From assembly GCA_963931575.1 (NCBI GenBank), contig OZ007029.1:1674001-1738000 (forward strand): 64,000 nucleotides of DNA, given 5' to 3'. The stretch comes from Gastranaerophilus sp944325835. Its GTDB lineage: Bacteria > Cyanobacteriota > Vampirovibrionia > Gastranaerophilales > Gastranaerophilaceae. Of the stretch, positions 1 through 8,468 are shown one piece after another (the stretch's first letter is position 1; every line of letters begins with the position of its first letter). A program made the translations under genes and the position numbers. Under the pieces are notes generated by a model, which saw nothing but the letters and a program-made list of their open reading frames with translations, had not been told where the DNA came from and did no database searches.

Positions 1-834
1 TCACTTGCAACTATTATGGGCATAATTTTCGGCTATATACTTGTTAACGCGCTTATTCTCTACCCTAACAACATTGCGCCGGATGTTATAACTCCTGTTG
101 TCGTTATTCTTGCCACACTGATTTTTGGCTACGCGTTCCGCTTTATCCTTGAAAACAAAAACAAAGAAAAAGTGAAAATGGCAATGGGTAAATATATTTC
201 GCAAGATATTATGCAAAACGTTGTAAAAAATATTGACGACATACGTTTAGGCGGGCGGAAAGCTGTTGTTTCCGTACTTTTCGCCGATATCAGAGGGTTT
301 ACCTCAATGAGCGAAAAAATGACCGCGGAAGAAGTTTCTATGATTTTAAACGAATATTTTTCCGCAATTGAACCTATTATCACAAAATACAATGGTGTCA
401 TTAATAAATTTATCGGTGACGCAGTAATGGCAATCTTCGGCGATCCAATAGAGGACGAACTTCATCCTATGAAAGCGGTTCTGTGCGCAAACGAAATGTT
501 AAAATGCGTTCGCAAACTCCGCTACAAATGGATGGACGAAAACAAACCCGATATTGAAATCGGTATTGGAATAAATACAGGTGAAGTTTTCGTAGGTAAT
601 ATAGGTTCTGAAAAACGTCTTGAGTACACTGTCATCGGTGACACCGTAAACATTGCAAGCCGTATTGAAAGCTATAACAAGGTTTATAAGACGAAATTCC
701 TCATCGGCTCCACTACTTACGAATTTGTAAAAAACCGTGTTGACGTAATCAAAATCGGCGGCGTCACAATCCGCGGCAAACAAAATAAAATGGACATTTA
801 CGAAATACTGAGGGTAAATAATTTAAGCGAATAA
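1..834 (+). CDS. Class III adenylate/guanylate cyclase, C-terminal part (cut by window edge)
   Basis: The reading frame is open from base 1, so the N-terminus lies outside the window. What remains is a short hydrophobic stretch (probably the last one or two membrane helices), then a cytoplasmic class III cyclase domain. Visible motifs are VLFADIRGFTSMSEK (first metal-binding Asp, around residue 95 of the visible part), FIGDAVMAIFG (second metal Asp) and the dimer-interface motif YTVIGDTVNIASR. Such proteins make cAMP or cGMP from ATP or GTP. Helices directly before the domain suggest a CHASE2-type membrane sensor, but that part is not visible. Substrate choice cannot be told from what I see. 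The family call is secure. Confidence 0.9.
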   Translation, partial: SLATIMGIIFGYILVNALILYPNNIAPDVITPVVVILATLIFGYAFRFILENKNKEKVKMAMGKYISQDIMQNVVKNIDDIRLGGRKAVVSVLFADIRGFTSMSEKMTAEEVSMILNEYFSAIEPIITKYNGVINKFIGDAVMAIFGDPIEDELHPMKAVLCANEMLKCVRKLRYKWMDENKPDIEIGIGINTGEVFVGNIGSEKRLEYTVIGDTVNIASRIESYNKVYKTKFLIGSTTYEFVKNRVDVIKIGGVTIRGKQNKMDIYEILRVNNLSE

Positions 835-838
835 CCTT

Positions 839-927
839 CTGTCATGCTGAACTTGATTCAGCATCTATCCAATGTGACCGTAAGAATTTAACGACTGACA
901 GATCCCGAAACAAGTTCGGGATGACAG
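839..927. repeat. Pair of short palindromic intergenic repeats
   Basis: Two hairpins lie back to back between the cyclase and recG. ATGCTGAA (844-851) pairs with TTCAGCAT (857-864), and ATCCCGAA (902-909) pairs with TTCGGGAT (915-922). Units of the same design (GTCAT-prefix, CCTGAA/TTCAGG arms) recur inside the leader of the pilin gene near 56.8 kb. The pair could act as a transcription terminator or RNA-stabilising hairpin, but its spread suggests a mobile repeat. Confidence 0.7.
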
Positions 928-942
928 AAAAAACATAAAAAC

Positions 943-3336
943 ATGGAAAACTTAGAGAAACTAAAAAAAGCAATAGAAGTAGAAGTCAAGCACCGATACA
1001 TTGATATACGGGGGCAAAGCCAAACCTTCTCGCAATTTATCAAAGGTGAAGCCCGAAAGATTTACAAAACATCCGGCAAAAACCCGCGCTGGGGCGTCAT
1101 TATGGAAACCTTTGACGGCTACCGCTGTTTTGACGTTAATGACCGCAGAAAAGCAATAGAAAGACTTATCAAAGTTATAAAACTTACGCTTGATGAAGAA
1201 AAAGCGACCACCGTTCACGACCCCCAAACACAGGAACGCCGGCTTGAAAGCCCCGATAAAGTCGATGTCACTTATGTCAAAGGCGTGGGGCCGAAAATCG
1301 CCTACTATCTTAATAAACTCGGGATTTATACCGCGCTTGATTTGATAACGTATTTTCCGCGCAAGCACATTGACTATTCCTCCAGAACACTCATTAAAAA
1401 ACTGCGCGAGGGCGAAAATACAACCGTTTTCGGCTACGTAAAATCAGTTTCGGCCTTCAACACAAAAAATAATCTTTCCGTTGTCAGGGTAAAAATTCAG
1501 GATGAAAGCGGAAGCCTTGAGCTTTCATTTTTCCAGGCAAAAGCGACACGCGTAATGCAGGAGAGAATTAAATCCCAATTCCCCGTCAACGCAGGCATAA
1601 TGGTTTCCGGAACCGTCAAACGAAATAATTACACCGGCCAGCTTACCGTTGATAAACCGAGTTACTCTATCATGAGCGGCGAATTTATGGAAAGCACCGG
1701 TTCAAACCTGAATTTGGGCAGAATTGTTCCGATTTATACAGTTTGCGAAGGATTAAATATCAAAACCCTGCGCCGCGCGATTTTCAATGCGATTGAGATG
1801 TACAACGATTATATTGTTGACGTTCTGCCGGATTACATACGCGAAAAACACGGGATTTTGCCGAAAAAAATCTCCGTCAAACAAATTCACTTCCCCGAAA
1901 CCATGGAACTTTTAGAGCAATCCCGCTTTTCACTCGTATTTGAAGAATTATTCCTTATCCAGCTGCGCCTTGCAAAAGCGCGTCAGGAAAATCTGGCAAA
2001 CAACACCTGCCCTGCGCTCACGGTTCACTCAGGCGGACTTGTTCAAAAATTTATCGAAAGTCTTCCGTTTGAACTCACAAACGGGCAAAAAAAAGCAATT
2101 AATGAAATTCTTAACGATTTAAACAGTGAAAAGCCAATGGCACGTCTTTTACAGGGGGATGTCGGCAGCGGAAAAACCGTTGTCGCAACCGTTATGCTTC
2201 TTGCAGGTGTTGAAAACAACTATCAGGGCGCGCTCATGGCACCGACCGAAATCCTTGCACAGCAGCATTATAACAACCTTGTTCAGTGGCTGACACCGCT
2301 CGGGATTAATGTCGGACTGTTCCTCGGAAGCCACGGCAAAAAAGTCCGCACGCAGTTTGAAACGGATTTGCGCAACGGGCAAACGCATATCGCAGTCGGA
2401 ACCCACGCGCTTATTCAGGAAAATGTTGAATTTGCAAACCTCGGCGCAATTGTTGTTGATGAACAGCACCGTTTTGGTGTAAAACAGCGGAATACACTGA
2501 AGAAAAAATCCCAGAACCCTCAGGTTTTGACCATGACAGCGACGCCAATCCCGCGAACCCTTGCCCTGACTGTTCATGGCGACCTTGATTTGACAATCAT
2601 TGATGAACTCCCTAAGGGCAGAAAACCGATTAAAACAAGCTTTGTTTCCTCGCATAAGCTAACCTATAAACTTATACGCGAGGAAGTTGAAGCCGGCCGT
2701 CAGGCATATATCGTCTACCCGCTTATTGAAGAAAGCGAAACTCTTTCTGCCAAAGCCGCAACTATTGAAGCAGAACGTTTACAGGCAGAAGTTTTTCCGG
2801 ATTTAAGAATAGGCCTTCTGCACGGCAAACTCAAAAACGCTGAAAAAGATCAGGTTATGGCTGACTTCAAAGCCAAAAAGTACGACATTTTAGTCTGTAC
2901 GACCGTCGTTGAAGTCGGGGTTGACGTTCCTAATGCCACGGTAATACTAATTGAAAACGCGGAACGTTTCGGACTTTCACAGCTCCACCAGCTTCGCGGA
3001 CGTGTCGGAAGAAGTGACTTACAATCTTACTGCATACTATATTCCAACACCAAAAGTCAGGAAACACGTGAACGTTTAAACATTATGACCGAAACAAACG
3101 ACGGTTTCGTCATTGCCGAAAAAGACCTTGAACTCAGAGGCCCCGGAGAATTTTTAGGAACAAGGCAAAGTGGCATCCCGGATTTAATCATTTCCGATAT
3201 TGTCCGGGACGCCAAGATTTTAGAAATTGCGAGGAATGAAGCTATCACATTTGTAAACACACAAATGTTCGAGAATTATCCGTTACTTAAAAATGTAACA
3301 AGTTTTAAAATTTACAATGATTTTTTGAGTAGTTAA
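943..3336 (+). CDS. recG: ATP-dependent DNA helicase RecG
   Basis: RecG remodels stalled replication forks and branched recombination intermediates. The protein is 797 residues, longer than the ~690 of E. coli RecG, with about 100 extra N-terminal residues as in cyanobacterial RecG. After a helix-hairpin-like segment (VKGVGPKIAYYLNKLGIYTA) comes the OB/wedge domain. The helicase motor follows: Walker A QGDVGSGKT (about residue 404), DEQHRFG (about 505), MTATPIPRTLAL, VCTTVVEVGVDVPNAT and the motif VI region QLHQLRGRVGRSD (about 680). All helicase motifs look intact. There is no strong Shine-Dalgarno sequence before the ATG. The gene stands alone downstream of paired palindromic repeats. Confidence 0.97.
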   Translation: MENLEKLKKAIEVEVKHRYIDIRGQSQTFSQFIKGEARKIYKTSGKNPRWGVIMETFDGYRCFDVNDRRKAIERLIKVIKLTLDEEKATTVHDPQTQERRLESPDKVDVTYVKGVGPKIAYYLNKLGIYTALDLITYFPRKHIDYSSRTLIKKLREGENTTVFGYVKSVSAFNTKNNLSVVRVKIQDESGSLELSFFQAKATRVMQERIKSQFPVNAGIMVSGTVKRNNYTGQLTVDKPSYSIMSGEFMESTGSNLNLGRIVPIYTVCEGLNIKTLRRAIFNAIEMYNDYIVDVLPDYIREKHGILPKKISVKQIHFPETMELLEQSRFSLVFEELFLIQLRLAKARQENLANNTCPALTVHSGGLVQKFIESLPFELTNGQKKAINEILNDLNSEKPMARLLQGDVGSGKTVVATVMLLAGVENNYQGALMAPTEILAQQHYNNLVQWLTPLGINVGLFLGSHGKKVRTQFETDLRNGQTHIAVGTHALIQENVEFANLGAIVVDEQHRFGVKQRNTLKKKSQNPQVLTMTATPIPRTLALTVHGDLDLTIIDELPKGRKPIKTSFVSSHKLTYKLIREEVEAGRQAYIVYPLIEESETLSAKAATIEAERLQAEVFPDLRIGLLHGKLKNAEKDQVMADFKAKKYDILVCTTVVEVGVDVPNATVILIENAERFGLSQLHQLRGRVGRSDLQSYCILYSNTKSQETRERLNIMTETNDGFVIAEKDLELRGPGEFLGTRQSGIPDLIISDIVRDAKILEIARNEAITFVNTQMFENYPLLKNVTSFKIYNDFLSS

Positions 3337-3364
3337 CCTTTTACCGATTTTGTTAACTAATTTC

Positions 3365-5098
3365 TTACGCTGCCGTGTTTAAACCGTAATTTTGGTCATA
3401 CGGCATATACATCGGAGAGTAATTATTAGGATTAAAAGTATAGAAACTACTGTTGTTATATTGGCTTGCTAAACTATTTTGCCAAGCCGGATTCATCCAG
3501 GAGAAACCGGTATTAGAAGCGGTGCTTGTACTGCCGGTACCGTTAGGGCCATATCCCGATACTGTGCCGCCGGCAGAAGAAGAGCTTACAGGAGCCGTAG
3601 TGCCGGCAGGACCATACCCGTAACCATAGCTAAGCGAACCACCGAAATTCATTTGCTGTTGTTGAAGCTGCTGTTGCTGTTTCGCTTGTTCAGCCTGAGC
3701 TTTTAACTCTGCTGCACGCTGCTGCTTGGAAGCTTCTGTTTCAACATAGTTATCTAAACTTTCAATACGTTTTTCAAATGCTTTTTGTTCTTCTTCATCA
3801 TCACTTATCTGTACATATTTTACAACAGGATTGCCGTTTTCATCCTGCATTGGATTACCCTGTTCATCAAGCACCTGTTCCTTAAATTGGCTTGTATAAT
3901 TATAAACAGTTTCAACATCATTATTTTCAATTGCGTCACAAACGACTTGATTTTGCTGCTGCATTTGTTCTTCCTGAATTTCTTCCGCTACAGTTTTATT
4001 GATCGCCGGAATTTTATCAGCAACTTTAGACCCCAGCCAACCGCCGACCATTGAACCTAAAAAGCCGCCGATTGCAGCACCAACGCCGGGGATCGGGATT
4101 AATACCTGTCCTATTGCGGCACCTGCCCATTGACCGATTGCCATACCGCCAAGTTCACAGGCTAATCTGCCCGCAGATTTTGCGGCTTGCTTGAATCCGT
4201 TTTTAACACCTTCACCATCAGGCGAAGCAGCAACCGCAGTATAAATATCGAGTCCCGCTGTTGCAACACTCATGCCGGCTAATAACCAGCCGCCGGCCTT
4301 ACCGACACCTCTGGATACGCTACGCAGAGTTTTAGATGCAGCCATAGCGGTTTTGACACCTTTACTCATTTTAGCACCGGCTTTTGCTTTTTTGCTGATA
4401 TTTGCAGCCTTTTTAGCAGATTGAATGAATTTATTTTCAGCTAATCTGGCATCTGCAAACTTCTTATGTAATTGAGCAACCTGTCCTTTAGCAAGCGGTC
4501 TGCCTGCTGTCATTGAACTTTGAGCGGTTTTGAACTCTTTTAAAACATCACCATATATTTCATTATATTTAGCAATATTGCGAAGTTTTTTCAACTCATC
4601 CGGAGCTGTTTTGTCCAAAATCTTCACAAGTTTTTTATATGTCTTTGAGTTATCTCTGACTAATTTAGAATATTCTTTTTGATTTTTTGCATTTTTTAAT
4701 TTTTCAAACAAATCTTTAGCTTCGGGACTGCCACTAAAACCTTCTGGTAGTTTTGGCGTAACTTTATTCATAACACCTTCAAGTTTTGCAACTTTAGAGT
4801 TTACAAACTCAAGATCCCAGTAATTCATCGGGTGTCTAAGGGTTTGACCTGCATTGTGCCAGCCGTTCTTGTAAGCAGTTCCGAAATTTTGCCAGGAACG
4901 ATTTTGCCATGCTTCGCCGATTTTACCTTTATATTGCCATACTGGCATCAATGCACCGGCAGCAAGAGCACCTTTTTCAAATGTTGTGTCTGCAAGTCCG
5001 TAACCGGGTTTGGAACCATCTTCATTCAAACCAATAACTTGATTGTTCGCTCTTATGACATCATATTTTAAATCAACTTTACTGACTTCGTTTCCCAT
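3365..5098 (-). CDS. Glycine-zipper, glutamine-rich protein of unknown function
   Basis: I do not recognise this 577-residue protein. The ATG at 5098 has a GGGGA Shine-Dalgarno about 10 bases upstream; an in-frame TTG lies two codons earlier. The N-terminal half is charged and helical. Around residues 290-370 there is a hydrophobic, glycine-spaced block (GMAIGQWAGAAIGQVLIPIP, then GVGAAIGGFLGSMVGGWLGS) like a glycine zipper able to insert in membranes. A Gln-rich stretch (QQQQLQQQQ) follows, and the last 100 residues are rich in Gly, Ser, Tyr and Asn. No signal peptide is visible. The layout recalls secreted pore-forming or effector-like proteins, but that is inference only. Confidence 0.75.
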   Translation of the reverse strand: MGNEVSKVDLKYDVIRANNQVIGLNEDGSKPGYGLADTTFEKGALAAGALMPVWQYKGKIGEAWQNRSWQNFGTAYKNGWHNAGQTLRHPMNYWDLEFVNSKVAKLEGVMNKVTPKLPEGFSGSPEAKDLFEKLKNAKNQKEYSKLVRDNSKTYKKLVKILDKTAPDELKKLRNIAKYNEIYGDVLKEFKTAQSSMTAGRPLAKGQVAQLHKKFADARLAENKFIQSAKKAANISKKAKAGAKMSKGVKTAMAASKTLRSVSRGVGKAGGWLLAGMSVATAGLDIYTAVAASPDGEGVKNGFKQAAKSAGRLACELGGMAIGQWAGAAIGQVLIPIPGVGAAIGGFLGSMVGGWLGSKVADKIPAINKTVAEEIQEEQMQQQNQVVCDAIENNDVETVYNYTSQFKEQVLDEQGNPMQDENGNPVVKYVQISDDEEEQKAFEKRIESLDNYVETEASKQQRAAELKAQAEQAKQQQQLQQQQMNFGGSLSYGYGYGPAGTTAPVSSSSAGGTVSGYGPNGTGSTSTASNTGFSWMNPAWQNSLASQYNNSSFYTFNPNNYSPMYMPYDQNYGLNTAA

Positions 5099-5199
5099 TT
5101 TCAAAAATCCCCGATTATTAAAAATTTTCCCGTGTTACATATATAAAGAAATTTGCGCCGGAAAAATTGCTTTTCTGTAATTATTTGTAACAAAATATC

Positions 5200-5228
5200 T
5201 TTACAAATAGAATTTTTTCTAGTAATAT
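5200..5228 (+). promoter_or_regulatory. Sigma-70-type promoter for the small RNA at 5235
   Basis: A -35 box TTTACA (5200-5205) and a -10 box TAATAT (5223-5228) are separated by exactly 17 bases. A start near 5235 would produce a short transcript ending at the terminator at 5331-5371, with no long ORF in it. Confidence 0.65.
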
Positions 5229-5234
5229 CAGGGT

Positions 5235-5371
5235 TATGAACAAATTAATGCAATTACGACGTAGAATATTTTCAAACGAAATGGCTTGCAAAAGTTAAGC
5301 GATTGAAAACATTCTGCCTGTATTACATTTAAGCAAGACCATTTCAAAGATGAAGGTTTTGCTTATTTTTT
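5235..5371 (+). ncRNA. Candidate small structured RNA (about 137 nt)
   Basis: A good promoter upstream and an intrinsic terminator downstream delimit a short transcription unit. The terminator stem AAGCAAGACC (5331-5340) pairs with GGTTTTGCTT (5355-5364) and is followed by a run of six T. Inside, AGAATATTTTCAA (5263-5275) pairs with TTGAAAACATTCT (5303-5315) at 12 of 13 positions, giving a long hairpin. I do not recognise it as 6S, tmRNA, SRP RNA or a known riboswitch. A 20-codon ORF starting at the ATG at 5236 (MNKLMQLRRRIF...) fits inside, so it could instead be a leader-peptide transcript. Weak Shine-Dalgarno context favours a noncoding RNA. Confidence 0.55.
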
Positions 5372-5448
5372 ATGTTAAAAATCGTTAATAAACACCGAAA
5401 TTTTAGCAATTTAAATTTTGAGCACACTTAAAAAGAAAGAAGGTAAAA

Positions 5449-5550
5449 ATGTGTAATAAAGAACGACGAAACAATTCAATCAAAGACGTCAACTCCGTAA
5501 AAGCGAATGCCCCTCGTGTGAGATTGATGAACTTAATCTGGGGTTTGTAG
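5449..5550 (+). CDS. Possible 33-residue small protein or leader peptide
   Basis: A short ORF beginning MCNKERRNNS and ending NLIWGL has a good Shine-Dalgarno (AGAAGG) seven bases before its ATG. It lies 46 bases upstream of the next gene and overlaps an 11-bp inverted repeat, so it could be a translated leader that modulates folding of the downstream mRNA. It may also be a chance ORF within a structured 5' UTR. No homology is recognised. Confidence 0.35.
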   Translation: MCNKERRNNSIKDVNSVKANAPRVRLMNLIWGL

Positions 5551-5583
5551 TACTCTGATTGAATTGCAGCCGGACAAGGCTGT
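5472..5583 (+). other. Candidate structured 5' leader RNA upstream of the 5597 gene
   Basis: CAATTCAATCA (5472-5482) is perfectly repeated in inverted form as TGATTGAATTG (5556-5566), closing a 73-base interior. Inside, CCCC (5510-5513) with AGATT (5521-5525) can pair with AATCT (5535-5539) and GGGG (5540-5543). A second small hairpin GCAGCC/GGCTGT (5566-5571, 5578-5583) sits just before the start codon at 5597. Multiple nested helices right before a start codon fit a cis-regulatory RNA. It does not match any riboswitch consensus I know. Confidence 0.4.
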
Positions 5584-5596
5584 GTAAGGACAAAAA

Positions 5597-7000
5597 ATGA
5601 TACCCGTAATAACAGCAAGTAAAGTATATTCAGTATTAGGAAATAATAATTCTTTAGTGCCGCTCGCGATAAAAGATGTTGCAAACAGCGCCGGAGTAAC
5701 GGCAGGTTCTTATGTTACAGGCAACGAAGCCGAGGGAGAAGACAGATTTATAGATGAATTCGGAACACAGGCCATCTGGCTTTTCGGGATTCCGGTCTAT
5801 AAAAAACTTATGGATTTAGCACTGTTCAAACTAATGGGCTATGACCATAAAATTGACGTGAGAGTGCTTAAAAATAAAGATATCTTTGAAAAAGCAAAAG
5901 AATTTGCTTATAACGACAAAATTAAATCTGCATTTGATAAAGTCGGCAAAAACCAAAAAACATTTAAAGGTCTTACTTTCGCTAAATTTGCACTGTCAAC
6001 ACTTCTGACAATCGGCACCTACGGCGCGCTTACACACTACAGACACAAACACACAGAAGAAAACATAAGAAAATCTATTTTAGCAGAACATAATGCTAAA
6101 AAAGCACAACAAACAAATAAAACTTCTATCAATACCTTCACTCCTGTGATTGAAAAACCGCAGGCATTTAAAAATGTTTCCGTTGACAAAAAAGAAGATG
6201 AAAAAGCTAAAGACAGAGAACAAATTCCATTCAAAGGTGTACTCTCGGAATTTATGTTCAGCCCGGTAAAAAATCTTATGATTCTCGACGGGGCAATCAC
6301 AATCGAAAGATTTGCAACTTCAAGAAGCCTGCAAGACTTTTTAGGTTATGCGGTCAAAGAAGGAAGCATCTGGATGTTTATGTACTTTGCCGGCGCAAAA
6401 ATCGAAAAATATCTTGAAAAAAAATCCGAAACAAAACATAACAAATCAATTGATCTTGATGCAAGAGTAATCGAAAGCGATGAGCTTAGAAAAGCATTCC
6501 ACGACAACTCTCTGAAAAAGAGCATAGACGCCTTCGCTAACTGCAAAACAGACGTTGAAATCTATGAATTCATCAACAAAAACCCTGATAACTTCATCGT
6601 CCAAATGGCTAAAAAATCAGAAATCGTAAAAACAAAAGCCGCAAATGAAAACTTCTTTATCAAAATTGCAAGAAGAACAGGTATGATGCCGCTGCTGCAA
6701 GAAGGCGATAAAGTAGACACCCGAGCATATATTGATATTGATGAGTTTAAAGGAGTGGCGCAAAAACTTGAAAAACTCCACACTCAATATGAAAATTCCG
6801 GCGAAACTCTGGACGTATTCCTTAAAGGTGTCAAGAAATTAAAACGGGCATCAGTCTTGAAGAATATAGGCTCCTGCATAATGGCACTCGGTGTTATAAC
6901 ACCTGCAATCATGGTAGGTTTGAGATACCTGAGAGAAGATAAAGAATTTCAGGTTCGGGACAGAATAGAAAAAGAAATGAAACTCAGAGGTGAAATATAA
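5597..7000 (+). CDS. Unknown 467-residue protein with hydrophobic segments
   Basis: I do not recognise this protein. It has two modest hydrophobic helices near residues 130-150 (FAKFALSTLLTIGTYGALTH) and near 425-445 (SCIMALGVITPAIMVGL), a predicted amphipathic stretch around residue 250, and Lys/Glu-rich linkers containing IPFKGVLSEF. No cleavable signal peptide is visible. The upstream leader contains paired inverted repeats, suggesting RNA-level control. The stop codon is embedded in a 13-bp terminator hairpin. It lies between other proteins of unknown function, so context gives no role. Confidence 0.75.
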   Translation: MIPVITASKVYSVLGNNNSLVPLAIKDVANSAGVTAGSYVTGNEAEGEDRFIDEFGTQAIWLFGIPVYKKLMDLALFKLMGYDHKIDVRVLKNKDIFEKAKEFAYNDKIKSAFDKVGKNQKTFKGLTFAKFALSTLLTIGTYGALTHYRHKHTEENIRKSILAEHNAKKAQQTNKTSINTFTPVIEKPQAFKNVSVDKKEDEKAKDREQIPFKGVLSEFMFSPVKNLMILDGAITIERFATSRSLQDFLGYAVKEGSIWMFMYFAGAKIEKYLEKKSETKHNKSIDLDARVIESDELRKAFHDNSLKKSIDAFANCKTDVEIYEFINKNPDNFIVQMAKKSEIVKTKAANENFFIKIARRTGMMPLLQEGDKVDTRAYIDIDEFKGVAQKLEKLHTQYENSGETLDVFLKGVKKLKRASVLKNIGSCIMALGVITPAIMVGLRYLREDKEFQVRDRIEKEMKLRGEI

Positions 7001-7027
7001 TGCGCGGCGGGCATCCGCCGCGCATTA
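6998..7027 (+). terminator. GC-rich hairpin terminator overlapping the stop codon
   Basis: TAATGCGCGGCGG (6998-7010) is perfectly complementary to CCGCCGCGCATTA (7015-7027) with a GCAT loop. The first three bases are the stop codon of the preceding gene. Only a weak T-rich run follows. Confidence 0.7.
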
Positions 7028-7030
7028 CTC

Positions 7031-7059
7031 TTGACAAACATCCGAACATAATTCATAAT
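7031..7059 (+). promoter_or_regulatory. Promoter of pilin copy 1
   Basis: TTGACA (7031-7036), 17 bases, then CATAAT (7054-7059). The same TTGAC(A/T)-N17-CATAAT arrangement lies upstream of the pilin genes at 15.3 and 57.0 kb. GGCAATA(A/G)G repeats at 7066-7074 and 7074-7082 lie between promoter and start codon, as they do at those two loci. Confidence 0.7.
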
Positions 7060-7150
7060 TAAAATGGCAATAGGGCAATAAGCCCGGAAAGGATAGAATG
7101 ATGAAAAATTTAGAAGCTGAAAACCCTTGTAGTATGGGCATTTTCACTGA

Positions 7151-7161
7151 GGGGGGGGGGG
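7151..7161 (+). repeat. Poly-G tract (11 G) in the 5' end of pilin copy 1
   Basis: The tract lies 50 bases downstream of ATG 7101 (preceded by GGATAG). From that ATG the frame runs through 11 G and stops at TAG 7191. Removing one G, or adding two, joins it to the pilin frame, which has no stop codon between 7162 and the pilin. This is a typical contingency-locus arrangement. Confidence 0.8.
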
Positions 7162-7440
7162 CAAGCCGAGCAAAGCCGCGGAACTTGCGTTAGCAAGTGG
7201 AGAGTCGAGCGCGCGACGGGCAAACCGCGCTTTGGCCGCAAGCGCGAGCGGCGGCGTTTAACGCGAGGCGCAGTCGTTATTACGGTCAACCAGTGTTTTG
7301 TCGGCACACGACAGTGGGACAAGCAGGCAAGCACTACGATGCCGCCGTTGCGACCGGAACGTAAGTGGAGGGAGCAGACAAATTCTGCAACGATTGATTA
7401 TCGTTGCTCAGAATTTGACAGGCGGAAGTCGACTGAGGCC
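7162..7440 (+). repeat. Mosaic nested-palindrome repeats inside the pilin copy 1 leader
   Basis: This GC-rich stretch contains hairpins such as ACTTGCGTTAGCAAGT and a nested pair: CAAATTCTG (7379-7387) with CAGAATTTG (7409-7417), enclosing CAACGAT with ATCGTTG. It is open in the pilin frame throughout. Composition is unlike the AT-rich flanks and resembles the dispersed elements at 10.4 and 46.7 kb. Confidence 0.7.
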
Positions 7441-8424
7441 ACTGACTGGCATCCACAATTGAACCCGAGTAAGATTTTAGCGTTTACAATGGCAGAAATT
7501 TTACTTTCTCTCACAATCATCGGCGTGGTGGCGGCTATTACGCTGCCTAGTTTGACAGGCAACATCAACGAGCGTACATGGAACACGCAACGAAAAGCGC
7601 TTTATGCAAGATTTTCTCAAGCCATTGCTCTCATGCCTTCTCTTAACGGTTATGGAACTCTGACAGAAGATAGTTCCTCCGGTGCCAGCGATGCGGTTGA
7701 TACAGCCGCTGAAACCTTTATCACAAGCGGACTTTCAAAAGTTATGAAAATTAATAACATTTGTGATAATGAACATCTTTCCGATTGCGGGATACCTGAA
7801 AAGATTGTTTCACTAAATGGTTCCACAATCGAAACACCTACAAAAATGTCCGAGCTGAATGAGAGAATAATTGATAATTCCTGGACCGGTTCTTATTCTT
7901 ATTCTCAGATGGATACGAAGGCTTCGGCTTTTGAAACAGCTAATGGCGAAAGTATCATTACTTTTTACAATCCGAATTGCGTTCCTTATATGAATGAAAC
8001 TAGCGAATACATAACGCAGCCTAAAATGTGTGCTAATTTTATCTTTGATATGAACGGAAATAAAGGGCCAAATACTGTTGGTAAAGATATCGGATTTATT
8101 ACGGTTTTTTATCCGACAGATAGTGTTGTTGTTGCGCCGAATGTTCCTGTACAAAGGGCCTCTTCTACCGCAACACAGCAGGAGGCCACCGGTATTTGTA
8201 AGGAACAGGATCCTGAGTTTAGAATACCGAGCCTTAACGAACTTTCTTCAATGTTTGTAAACCAGAGATTAATTTATGGTTTTATAGAAACAGCCGGAAC
8301 GAATTACTGGTCATCAACGCTGGTAGATAGTACGTACGGTTGGGTTCAGGGCTGGACTACAGGCGGGCATTTAATCCGCGCTCGTTCTCAGCAAAACAGG
8401 GTTCACTGTGTAAAAAGGGATTAA
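7339..8424 (+). CDS. Prepilin-like protein with C-terminal lectin-like domain, copy 1 (phase-variable, off as assembled)
   Basis: The core starts near 7486 with AFTMAEILLSLTIIGVVAAI. This is a type III prepilin signal with Glu at +5 for cleavage by a prepilin peptidase and assembly into pilus or pseudopilus fibres. A conserved middle block (FIFDMNGNKGPNTVGKD) follows, then a C-terminal domain (FRIPSLNELSSMF, NYWSSTL, RVHCVKRD) resembling Lcl_C/DUF1566 C-type-lectin folds, so surface binding is likely. The start given here, 7339, is the first ATG after the poly-G. The better start is ATG 7101-7103, right after GGATAG, which is out of frame by one base at the G11 tract. When in frame, the leader before the prepilin motif would exceed 120 residues, which is abnormal. 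Confidence 0.8.
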   Translation: MPPLRPERKWREQTNSATIDYRCSEFDRRKSTEATDWHPQLNPSKILAFTMAEILLSLTIIGVVAAITLPSLTGNINERTWNTQRKALYARFSQAIALMPSLNGYGTLTEDSSSGASDAVDTAAETFITSGLSKVMKINNICDNEHLSDCGIPEKIVSLNGSTIETPTKMSELNERIIDNSWTGSYSYSQMDTKASAFETANGESIITFYNPNCVPYMNETSEYITQPKMCANFIFDMNGNKGPNTVGKDIGFITVFYPTDSVVVAPNVPVQRASSTATQQEATGICKEQDPEFRIPSLNELSSMFVNQRLIYGFIETAGTNYWSSTLVDSTYGWVQGWTTGGHLIRARSQQNRVHCVKRD

Positions 8425-8433
8425 TAAACTCAA

Positions 8434-8453
8434 AGGGGGCTTTTGTGCCCCCT
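8434..8453. terminator. Hairpin between convergent pilin copy 1 and transporter genes
   Basis: AGGGGGC (8434-8440) pairs with GCCCCCT (8447-8453) around a TTTTGT loop. It sits between two genes that end towards each other, so it may terminate both. Confidence 0.6.
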
Positions 8454-8468
8454 GCGGTTTCTATAAAA

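Noticed and set aside
5236..5298. 20-codon ORF inside the small RNA as a gene
   Set aside because: Weak Shine-Dalgarno context and it cuts across the long internal stem, so a noncoding RNA is the simpler reading.
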